Source: Apodemus sylvaticus (Eukaryota; Chordata; Mammalia; Rodentia; Muridae). From it: DNA of 64,000 nt. The stretch spans positions 168,597,275 through 168,661,274 of the forward strand of contig NC_067472.1 of NCBI RefSeq assembly GCF_947179515.1, read 5' to 3'. The translations under genes were made by a program, and so were the position numbers. The notes below the pieces were generated by a model that saw only the letters and a program-made list of their open reading frames with translations, did not search any database and had not been told where the DNA came from. The number at the start of each line of letters is the position of its first letter. Positions within the stretch are counted from its first letter, which is position 1. Positions 43,701 through 55,300 of the stretch are shown piece by piece.

Positions 43701-45616
43701 TAGGACAGAGAGGGACAAATGTCAAACAGGGACCTTGGATTCCAGGACCTGATTGTACCTCAGTGGGGTGACAGAGATGGGGACAAAGTCCCAAGTCCTG
43801 CCTCAGCTCTATTACCCACTAACTGCATGTCTCTCCCCACCCCAGATCTTTCTTTCTCCATCCTGGAACTGAAAAGTATTGCCTGCCGCTGTGGGGGCAG
43901 GGGGTAGTTTGGCTACGACACGGTACTAAAGCACAGATTACAGCTTTTGCTCAGTGATAGCCCCTTCTGGGGCTGGGAGCATCTGGGAGTGGGCATGCTC
44001 CCCTGCTGGGCATTCTCCCCCCATGCCTGTCTCAATTCTCTCTGCCAAGGTAGGGGATGAGATTGTCCGGATCAACGGCTATTCCATCTCTTCCTGTACC
44101 CATGAGGAGGTCATCAACCTGATCCGCACCAAGAAGACCGTGTCCATCAAAGTGAGACGTGAGTGAGGCGGATAGGAAGGGCGCTTTGTGACAGGGAGGG
44201 TGGGAGGTGGCCCCGACCCCAAGGGCATGGGAGCTTCCCTAACCTGCGTTTCTTCCCCACAGACATCGGCCTGATCCCTGTGAAGAGGTAAGCAGGCCTA
44301 GCTGTGAGTCTCCCATAGGCCAAGAGTCCTGGGATCTGCCCCGCCCTGCCCCACCCCAAAGGCCCCAAGCTTGAATTGCTCCTGGGCTGGGGAGGTGAAG
44401 CGACATAGACCCCAGCTCTGTGGAGTGTGTTTTCCGGCTCCATCTTTTCTTTTGCTTTCTCCTCAGCTCTCCTGAGGAGCCCCTCAAATGGCAGTATGTG
44501 GATCAGTTCGTGTCGGAATCTGGGGTAAGAGACAACCTGCCATGGGGGTTGGGCAGCTGGCCTTGAAGGATGGATGGCTCTAGGGAATGTCTCTAGAATG
44601 TTCCCATCAGCCGCTAGAGTACCTGACACACCCCTATGGCATGGTAGGTCTTCGGACCCACACCCCAAGGATGTCTCGGGCCTCTGTGAATAGCAGGTAC
44701 TTAATCTGGAGGTCTCAAGCTCAAAAGATCACTTGAATGCATGTAGACCCAGCAACCTGATTTTGTCTCTCCTCCAGGGTGTGCGAGGTGGCTTGGGCTC
44801 ACCTGGCAATCGAACAACCAAGGAGAAGAAGGTGTTTCTCAGTCTCGTAGGCTCTCGGGGCCTGGGCTGCAGGTAGGTAGCAGGCACGCCCGGAGCTCAG
44901 TGACAGCTGGCAGACCCCAGGCTCCCCAGCATTTTCTCTCCCTCTCCTCGCCACTGCTCCTGAGGACTCTTGTCCACTGGCTATGGGCCTCGGGCCCTGG
45001 TGACGATGCGGAAGTTGAGAGCCAGAGATGGAACTCCATTCTATACCAGCCCTTCCATCACTGCAAAAGTGTATTCTCCAGCTAGGCGTCTGCCATAGTT
45101 CTCTTGCCCCCCCCCTCCAATGGCTCTGGAAACCTTCCCATAAGAGAGGCCAGTAATGCCTGTAACTCTAGCACCATCAAATGGAGCTCTGAGGCAAGCC
45201 TTGGGTCACTAGACCCTGTCTCATAAAACAAAACAATAAGCAACCACGCTTAGGAGTTTTGAGCTGTGTGCAGTGGTCTTCTTGAGATGCAGGTGTTACA
45301 GTTGCTGGGAGATCTGTTCCAACCCTACCAGACCTCAGACTTGGAGCAGTGACTGAGCTTCCGTCTCTTTCTCTAAATACCCAGAAGGGATGATAGTCTG
45401 TCACTGTGCTGTTAGAAAGAAAACAAAGTGGCATGTTCCACACCCAGCAAGTAGTGAGCAGCTGGTAAATGTTAGTTATTATTAGTTAAGTTGTTCTTAT
45501 TATTTATTTTCATTTTCATTTAACACTTTTATAATTTTTTAATTTAAAAAATTTTATTTACATGTATATGTGTGTACATGTATGTGTGCATGCATGTGAG
45601 TGTGCATGTTTGTATG

Positions 45617-45655
<39 letters not shown>

Positions 45656-48080
45656 ACGCGCGTGTTTGTGGACTTGAGTGCCCACAGGGGCCAGCAGAGG
45701 GCATTGGATCCTCTGGTGCTGGAGTTACAGCTGGCTGTGTGCTGCCTGATTTGGGTGCTGGGAACCAAACTCCAGACTTCTCTTCATGAGTATCAAGTGA
45801 TCTTAACTGATAAGCCATCTTTCCATCACCCAAAATTATTTGTTTTGTTTTGCTTTGCTTTGTTTTGCTTTGCTTTGCTTTGCTTTGCTTTGCTTTGCTT
45901 TGCTTTGCTTTGCTTTGCTTTGCTTTGCTTTGCTTTGCTTTGCTTTGCTTTGCTTTGCTTTGCTTTGCTTTGCTTTGCTTTGCTTTGCTTTGCTTTGCTT
46001 TGCTTTGCTTTTGAGACAGGGCCTCACTGTGCAGCCCTGGCTGGCCTCAAACTCACAGAGATCTGTCAGCTTCTACATCCGAAGTGCTTAAAGAGATTAA
46101 AGGTGTGGACCACCACTCCTGTCTCCATAAATGACTTTTAATGTCTGTCCTTGGGTATGAGGCTATAGCTTAGCTGGTCAGTGCTTGTCAAGCATGCACC
46201 AAGGCCTGGTGTCAGTAGTTAGCACTGTATAAACTGAGCGTGGCAGTGCACACCTGTAAATCTAGCACTTGAAAAATGGAGGCAGGAAGACCAGGCACCC
46301 AAGGTTAGCCTTGACTACATTGTAGTACTTGGTTTTAGTCTGAGCTAAATGAGACCCATCTCAAAAAAAATAAAAATAAAAATAAAATTTCAACTCCCTT
46401 CTTTCTGGAAGATGCCAGCCTAACATAGGCGTTAACCCCTCCGATAGTTAGTTACAATGTTGCATAATATAGAAGTTAACTACACAGATAGTTTCAATGT
46501 TACCTAATATACAAGTTAATCATGCAGACAGTTACAATGTTACCTAATATACAAGTTAACCACACAGATAGCTACAATGTTGTGTGATAAAGACACTGGC
46601 AGAGCTACACCCTCACCCTCCATCAAGGGTGGTAAATATGTTTCCTCTCAACAGTTAACAGTGGCATCCAGGAGTATACGTCTGTGAAAGGTTCTAAGCT
46701 GGTACCCCGCTGGGTGGAAAAGAGTGCTATGATTGATTACTGATGTCTGCCACAGACCCAGGAGAGGAAATTACATCACAAGAGCCATCCTTGCCATTTA
46801 TAATTTAGAAGCACTAGTAACCTTGGGGGCACATAGCTTAATTGGGTTCTGGAGAAAATCTTATAGGAATGAACAGGAAAATTCTGGAAAGAAAGCAAAA
46901 AGCATGTGTAGTATGTTGTGGGAGGGGCTGAGGAGATGAAATCACAAGGAGTTTCTGCCTGGGGCAGTGGTGGAAATTAGACTGGAAAGGAGGGTAGAGA
47001 CAGAGGGCCTTAGGCCTTGAGTATGGGTGGCCTGTATCCTGAGGTCTGGCCATCTAGACAGAAGGCTACAGGCTGGTCATTGAGAATGAACAGAGAGAGC
47101 TTCAGGGGACAAGCCACAAAGGCAGAGCTTCACCCACATCTCTGCCTCCCACAGCATCTCCAGTGGCCCCATCCAGAAGCCCGGCATCTTCGTCAGCCAC
47201 GTGAAGCCTGGCTCCCTGTCTGCAGAGGTGGGGTTAGAGGTAAGTGCCGGGATGGGAGAGGGATGGGGGCGGGAGGTCACACACTGACAGATGCTGTATC
47301 TTCTCACATAGCCTTTTCCTGGCCAGCACTAGCTGGTGACTCCCTAGTGGTCTCTAATGGGAGAACACTGTGGAGAAGTGGAATTAGATTCCTCGGTAGC
47401 AGGCTGTCTTCAGCTCTGGCAGCCAGTGGTTGTAAGTTTGTAGTGATAATAATCAGAGTCGATATTCTGCATTCTAAGCCCTGCCACAGCTCTGAAGAAT
47501 AGGTACTAATGTTACTCCATGCTGAGGAAATGAAGACCAGCCATTGTTTCTCTTAAAGCTATGCACCTAGAAGTTGGGGCTGGTACCATGCCAATCCAAT
47601 CCTATGGTGTCCCCTCAGAGTTAGGACTCTTAATCACTTCTTGAGACAAATTCCTCACCTACAGAATTCTAGAACCTTCCTTCTAGAGTTGTTGTATAAA
47701 TTAAGTTAGCTTAATTTATTCAGGCTGGATCTACGCCAGGCACATAACATTGATCAACAAACGTCAGCCGTGACTGTTACTAAACTGAGGCTCCAGCATA
47801 GCCTGTGCGATATGGGAAGTCCCAAGCCACCTGTGTCCATTAACTAAACCTTGTAAAGGAAATATTATAACTTAGCAAGAGATAATTAACTTCTAATAGT
47901 ATGATAGTTGATAGCCAATAAGACCATTATGGGATGGAGGGGTGCCAGGATGAGCCTTGCGCCTCCCCTCCCCCAGAGCTTGCCGCCTAGTCTGTTCTCT
48001 GGGAAAAGAATGTGGCGGTGTGACCACTGGCCTATATGTTTAGCAGGCCAAGAGACCTTCCTGTAGATGAATGTGGGGAT

Positions 48081-48111
<31 letters not shown>

Positions 48112-51100
48112 GCACACACACACTCACCTACACATACACACTGACCCTTTTCTCTTTCTCCCCTAGACAGGAGACCAAATTGTGGAAGTCAATGGTATCG
48201 ACTTCACCAACCTGGACCACAAGGAGGTGAGACCTAACGTCCTTACGTGCTGTATCTCTTCTCCACACACTTCTTCCAGCCAGTGCCACACTGCCTGAGA
48301 CCCTCCTGCTCTTGGCCTGCACTGCTCCAATCTGAGTGGCAGGCCCCGACTGACCATCCCCCTGCCTCCCTCCACAGGCTGTGAATATCCTGAAGAGCAG
48401 CCGCAGCCTGACCATCTCCATTGTTGCTGGAGCTGTGAGTCCAGAAGGCGGCGATGCCCTGACCCTTCCCCACCCCCAACCCCCGACCCCCGTGACCCCT
48501 GACCAACTCTGTAGCTGACGATGGCTAGATTCTCCAGGGCCTGAGCTCCCTTTCCCACCCCTGACAGGGCCGGGAGCTGTTCATGACAGACCGGGAACGG
48601 CTGGAGGAGGCTCGGCAGCGTGAGCTGCAGCGGCAGGAGCTCCTCATGCAGAAGCGGCTGGCCATGGAGTCCAACAAGATCCTCCAGGAGCAGCAGGAGA
48701 TGGAGCGCCAGTGAGTGGCCAGCTGGGGCCCACATCCCAGACCAGACCAGTGCTATACAAGACAGGCTCAGGCCAGCCATAGTGAGCACATGCCTGCCTG
48801 TTGTGTCTCATTGTATCCAGGACTTTGTTGTTGTTGCTAGTTTAGCTCCCAAGGTATCCCTGGGAGGGAGGTAGCACCAACCCATTATAGGCGAGAAAGC
48901 TGAGTCTCTGAAGTTCTGCCTATGTCCAGAATCATAGGAGGCCAGGCTGGGAGGAAACAGTCTAGGACAGGAGCCTGGCAGTCACCCTGGGGGCCCCTAA
49001 CTGTGGTGATAAGCCCCACCCCTGCATGTTTGAAGCAGCAGACTGAGAAAATCAACTGGATAATCAACTCATAAGTCAAACCACTGTCAACCTACCAACT
49101 CTGACACATTTTGGGTGCTTACTAAATGTTTGGAAAAGGGAAGAGAAGGCCACTCCATCTCCTCCATCACAGAATTAGCCTGGTGAGCTTTATCTTTGCA
49201 TAGGAGCTAGTCCTGTGCCACTGAATCCCTGCCCAGCAGCCCCAGATAAAATTACCCAGGACCACAGGGCCTAGACTTCACAGAACCACACCCACGGTTC
49301 CAACATTTTTGGAAGATTGACAGCAGAGAACGATTAAAACTGTCTCTCAGATCAGAAGTCAGGCACAGAGAATTAGCTCTCTGTGCAGAGACTCACGCAG
49401 GCAAACCTCTATCTGTGTTTCAGGAGGAGAAAGGATATCGCCCAGAAGGCCGCTGAGGAGAATGAGAGATACCGGAAGGAGATGGAGCAGTGAGTTGTGG
49501 GGCCCAACTTGAGTGCCCATGGCTGCGTGTGCTGAGGGCATGAAGTTAGAAATATGAACACATCTGTCATTCCATGACAGAATCACGCAAAATCCACAAA
49601 CTGCATTCACTTCCTTGGCTTATATCCACCCAACAGTTCCAATCTCCCTCTTTTCTTGTGACCATAGTTACTTTTATTACACCCATACAATATAGTATAT
49701 GCCTCATGGTGATGTAGGAGCAGAAGCCCCAGGAGACAGGTGGGAATTGCCTGGCTGTCAGTCCCTCAATGCATGTCAGTCATTGATATACGCTGGATGG
49801 TCTGAAGACCAGGGAATGGGATTGTCGCCATTACAATGTCACATGCCCTTCTCTTTATGGGGTCCAGGTTGGGATGTTGCTCCATTCACTCTTTTAGTAT
49901 GCTGGGCGAGTTTCGGGGCTCACTCTATACACCCACGTACCCATATGTTCCCAGCCTACTTTAGTAAGTTTCTGGGTGGTACCTCTTTACTCTTAGGAGG
50001 AGCTACCACGGATGGCCCCGGACACATGGTAGTGTCTACAAGCACAAACACATTGCCGAGTCATCCCACCGCTGCGTTTTTTACTCAAAACAGAGACAAA
50101 TGTTGCTTTGCCTAATGGACTCGCTCAGGGCAAGGCACAGCCTGAAGCTTTTGTTCCCCACAAGGTAGAACATAGTTCAGTTCAGGGCTCAGCCTGCTCT
50201 TAGCCCTGGACCGACACGTGCGCATGGGAGTGTGGCAAGCCACTGCAGACCCTGCTGATGCTGCCGGGAATCTGCTTTTCTCAAGACCCCTCCTCTTTAA
50301 TTCTAACCAAGTCTTTGGTCTCGGCGCAACCAGAGCACCAGAGCGTATTGCCGAGGCTGTGTGCACACTCAGCTTAGCCACCCCACTGCAGCGGTGTCCT
50401 AGCCTGGGCTAGAGCCGTGAACCCTCCCTTCCCGAACTGGTTGGTGTCCTCTGGCAGCAACAAGTGAGCCCCTGAAAGTTCTGCCACCAATCACAGGTGT
50501 GTGTGTGGGGGGGGGGTCTCACTTCAGGATCTCGGAGGAGGAAGAGAAGTTTAAGAAACAGTGGGAAGAAGACTGGGGCTCAAAGGAACAGCTCATTCTG
50601 CCCAAGACCATCACCGCAGAGGTGCACCCAGCGCCCCTTCGCAAGCCCAAGTGTATGTATGACCTGTCCGGGATGGCATGGGGGCCCTTCCAGGGCCTGG
50701 GGCTAAGAGCACTCGATAGAAATATAGTCTTCCTCCCTCAGCAGCGCCTTCCCTGGTGACTATCCCAGGGCTGTCTGGGCTGTGTTTCCCTCAGGAGAGG
50801 CGGTGTGAGTGGGCAAGCATCAGCTAAGGCCTCGTGGTAGGAGAGTCTGCTTTCCCTCCGTGTCTGGAGCGGGGGATCTGCCTCACTCATATACAGGCTC
50901 CCCCGTACCAAGTGACACAGATGCTGCAGATCTTTGGGATGCTGTGGAGGGGACAGAGAGCTTGGTGGATGTGGAATGAATTGATTTATAAGATGACTAC
51001 CTGAGCTTGATGCATGTCATGGTGTCTTCTGGCCTGGTTCTGAACTTGGGCTGAGTTGAAACTAACATCAAGAAAGAGTAGATCTCTGGTGGTCCACGGT

Positions 51101-52269
51101 TGACAGGAAGCTAGGGAGGAGTCGGTCAGAGGACCCTGCCACCGTCATCCCTGCATGTGGACAGCTGTCCCGCCACTGTTACTCTGAGGATGGAGGCAGA
51201 GGAAGAATATAAGACCCCTCCCCATGTACCCACTGGAGTCTGGGGGTTGTGCTATCCTGGGCCTAAGCACACCCACCCACCCCCACCCTTCCCATCTCCG
51301 CTTTAGCGTCATGTGTTCTTCCATTAGAAGTTCCCCACCTACCTGCTCTCAGCCCCACCCGCCAGGAGGTGATGGAGGAGAGGGGCTCCAAACCGTGTGG
51401 TCCATGGCTATCACAAGGCCCTCCTTCCTGTCTGGGTCTTCACTCCCACGCCCTATCTCTTTCTATTCATAATTGACCCGGGAAGGTTCTCTAACCTTCT
51501 TGTGTTCAGGCCTAGACTGTGGGTGCCTCCAGATGGGAGTGTCCTTGGACCCCAGAACCAAGGTTCCACATTGCAATGGGCTTTAGCTAACTCACCTAAC
51601 TCAAGAGTCCCACCTGTGCCTTATAGGGTAACCCCTTTGCCAACCACAGAACAGCTGTGCAGGACTTCCAGACTCTTCCATTTCACTCTCCCCTGGTGCA
51701 TTCCTTCCTGGCAGCAGGGTACAGGTCTCATCTCTCAGGGACGACAAAGCACTCTCTCATCAGCCTCCCCCACACTAGTCTGTATTTGCTGAGGATGTAG
51801 CCTGAGACAAATTTCCAGTGAATAATTCGTATTTTAGACAGGAGCTAGTTTCTTTTGTGAGTGAAACGGGAGCTTCAGAAGGAGAGAAATCGATTTTAAT
51901 TGCTTCTCACAAAGGTAATATGAGTTTTTGTAGTACTTTTCTAGAAACTGGGTCTCAGCTTCACAGTCCCAGGGATTGTGGAAAAATAAAGGCCCTTTCA
52001 CAAGCCTGGGTATTTATTTAATGCTTTTTAATTTTCCTGAATAAAAGGATCAGACTCGGGCTAGGCTATGCTGAGGCAGAACCCAAGTTCAGATTGATGC
52101 CCGAGTCCCCCACCCACCTGGGACTTCTGCTGCGGCCATCTGTCGTCACATGCCGCATTAGCCCTGTTTGTTCCTTCTCCTGTCGCTGTGACCAAAACAA
52201 GTTACGGAAGGAGCAGTTTGCTTTGACTCATAGTGTGAGGTTGCTGGTCACATCATGGCCATAGTCAAG

Positions 52270-52303
<34 letters not shown>

Positions 52304-55300
52304 CTTCTCTATTCAGTCTGGTAACCCAGCCCATGGAATCCTCCCACGTGAGGATGGGACGTCCCACCTCGGTCAACCCAATCTAGAGCAGGCACACCCA
52401 TGGCTTTGCCTCCCAGGTGCTTCTAGATCTCTCCAAGTTGATAGGATTTATATAGGACAGTATTCAGGGCTGGTCTGCAAATGCAGCCAGGCCTCTGGGA
52501 AGCTCCGTTCTGTTTCTCTCCTGCCCCCGCCACAGAAGGCCACAGAGGTAAGGCTGCATAGCCAGCAGAAACTCCCCCTGACAGCGCCTCCTTAACCTCC
52601 CTTCAGCTCTAGATCTGGTTAGCCAACAAATTTGATCTGACTCAGGCTTCTGCGCCTGTGAAGAATGGGCTCGATCGACCCTTTTGAGCAACCAGAGAAG
52701 AGCCTAGAACATCCAGATCCTAGAACAAGAAGCAGCCTAAGCTTACAGACAGCATACAGACAGCATACAGACACCATATAGATAGCATACAGACAGCATA
52801 CAGACGACAGCATACACACAGCATACACACAGCATACAGACTGCATACAGACAGCATATAGACAGCATATTGGCAGCATATAGACAGCATACAGACTGCA
52901 TACAGACAGCATACAGACAGCGTATTGGCAGCATATAGACAGCATACAGACAGCATACAGACAGCATACAGACAGCATATTGGCAGCATATAGACAGCAT
53001 ACAGATAGCATATAGATAGCATTGGCAGCTCTCCCAAACCTGGTCCCCCCATGGGACCAGGACAGCTACCTCAACCACCCCGCCATGGCTGACCAGCCAC
53101 AGGCAATACTGCCCAGTCCTCAGAGCTAGAACATATCATCACAGAGATGCCTAAAAAGACCCTTCCTTAGCTTATCAGCAAGATATGCGGGAGGAAGGGG
53201 TTTTTTCATGGAGGATTCTTCCCCTTAGCTAGAAGATGAGGGGCTTTAATGAGAGGAGACATCACTAGTCCCCTCTCCCTCAAGGATCCCCGTCGGTTAT
53301 TGCCCATCCAACAGACCCATGACTTGAAAGTTGACGGGAGGTTGTTGGTTTTTTTCCCAAGCCAAGCATTTCTTTGTGCGCTCATTGTCTTCCCTAAGCA
53401 TGAGTGTTGCCTTTGCCTAGTAAATGTGATTGGACCTGACTGCAAAGCAACTGAACGCACTGCCTGAGGAAGGAGTCGTTATGAAATATCAAACAGAGTT
53501 CACAAGCAGCCTTCTGTTCTCCCCGCTGGGGTCCCAGGGAGCCCAGGATCCGGGTTGTAAATTGCTGGAGTAGATAGCTGGGTTTTCCACATGGTGCTGA
53601 GACCCCTGCTATCCTAACGGCACACTCCCTGTGTGTGTCACCTCCTTGGGAGTCCCAGCCTTTGCCTACTGCTCACACAGCTCAGATAACCCCCTGGTGG
53701 ATACAGAGCCCTAGGGGAGTGGGAGTAAGAAAACCCATCCTCCCATGAACAGCCTTTCTCCTCCAGACGTAGATAATGCTCAGAGATTACCAGCCTCCTC
53801 CCTGTTCCTCCAACTCTCAACCCTACGCCCCGAAAACCAGTTCTCGTGCTGATGTCAGATCAGGGGACTGTACTGTTAGCACACTTTATAGACAGAAGAG
53901 TTAAAGCTACTGAGGTGCAAAGCACTGTGTGTACACACCAGAGCAAGGAAACCTAGCTGGAGGCTCTTGAGCCCTGCTGCTGCCCCTGACCCTACAGCTT
54001 CGTGGAGACAACTAGTCACGGGCTCCCAGACTCCTAGACAGCTCCTTTTCTGAGACCTCTTGGTTCATCGGCTTGCCCCTCTTTCCCCCTGGGTAGATGA
54101 CAAGGGAGTGGAGCCTGCAGACCACTTGGACGGAAGCACGGAGAAGCAGAGACAGCAGGTTGGCGCCCTTGCTTTGCTCCCTGGCTTGGCTGCCCTGCTT
54201 GCTCTGCCCGTCTCCTTTGGATATAGTGGAGACACCAGCTTGAAAGAGCTGGACCACGGTGGGACACCCTGGGGTCTGTGAGGATGCGCCAGGCTTGGCC
54301 CATGCACTGAGTACTAAACTTTAGGGACAAGATTCATGGCTGAGCTGAAAATTTGTTTGGCATGTGCCAATACAGAGGAACCACTGGCTCCAATATTTAA
54401 ATACTGCCCACCCAAGACCCCCCACCCTACTGCTCTGGCCTCTACCATAATACTGACCCCTTAACCCCTCCCCACATCAGCCACGGAGCTGGTGTGTCTG
54501 CCCTAACTCCGAGCTCAACAGCACAGAGAGCCAAGCATGGGCTATCAACTGTAGCCTTGAGGGCCCGGGTCTGGGGTACTACCCCGCTGTGCTATTGCCT
54601 AGGCAAGGGCACTATGCCTTGTTTATCTGACCTGGGCTGGGGACTTGCTTTCTGGAAGCTTATCTCCTGTTTGCTGTTACCACAACTACCCTTCCAGAAC
54701 CTTCCAGAATGACTGCCTTTCTTTGGTGTTAGTAGAGGGGCTATGAGATGCTTCCGCTCTTTCTGGAAGCAGTTCTAGGCAGAGGCTCCGCCACCTTTTG
54801 TTTGAAGCCATTTCTTAGATGAGGAAAGCCGACTGGGGAGCACTTTTCTTTCTTCCCATGGGCCTTTGCGTTCGCGTCTGCTTCTGTGACTTGGAAAAGC
54901 ATGTCTTTTCACAAAGACAGTCTTGCTGGTTTTCTGGCACGAACTTCAGAAGCCAGTGTTCTGGGGAGATAGAAGGATGGTGAGCTGGACCCTGGGCATC
55001 AGGGCGGTACACAGGCGATCTCTAGCATCAGGTGAGGGGAAAGTGGACCAAAGAGCATGCTGTTCGGTTTTACAAAGCCACACATTCCTTGGAAACCAAC
55101 CCCCAACTGTTGCCCGTGGATACTGCGTCTCATCGCTTGTTTTCCATCCTTGTAGCTTTTGGGTGGTTTTACCGTTACGATGGCAAATTCCCAACCATCC
55201 GGAAGGTAGGACAGGCCTGAGCAAGGCATTGTGTGCTGCTGAGTTTGATGTGAGCTGTGACCTTTCCTGTCCATTTCTTTACCCCTCCACTTGCAAAGTT

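Larger units (their letters stand above)
40560..44049 (+). other. Ush1c intron 4 (3.5 kb)
   Basis: Holds a GT microsatellite (40,721-40,760), a GTTTT run (42,285-42,316), a MIR-like segment (42,560-42,665) and a reverse MIR-like segment (43,310-43,490). No exon is seen. Confidence 0.65.
44873..47154 (+). other. Ush1c intron 8 (2.3 kb)
   Basis: Repeat-rich: a B1-like fragment (45,141-45,238), a B2-superfamily copy with internal GT run (45,545-45,830), a TTTGC expansion joined to a B1 (45,847-46,124), an ID/B1-like segment (46,148-46,385) and a 40-bp tandem repeat (46,443-46,588). Confidence 0.75.
50653..54096 (+). other. Ush1c intron before the alternative exons (3.4 kb)
   Basis: Contains an AT-richer non-repetitive block (51,795-52,035), an inverted interspersed repeat with a CA run (52,165-52,455) and an 11-bp minisatellite (52,743-53,030). 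No exon is seen. Confidence 0.65.

Noticed and set aside
45836..46141. Frames of repeated KAKQS or CFALL residues
   Set aside because: Translation of the TTTGC pentanucleotide expansion.
49699..50115. 138-codon plus-strand frame in a Ush1c intron
   Set aside because: No homology recognised, no splice or initiation context, and codon content resembles random intron sequence.
52619..53078. Frames with repeated CCLYAVCML residues resembling a membrane protein
   Set aside because: Translation of the 11-bp minisatellite; an 11-bp unit gives an 11-residue repeat in all frames.
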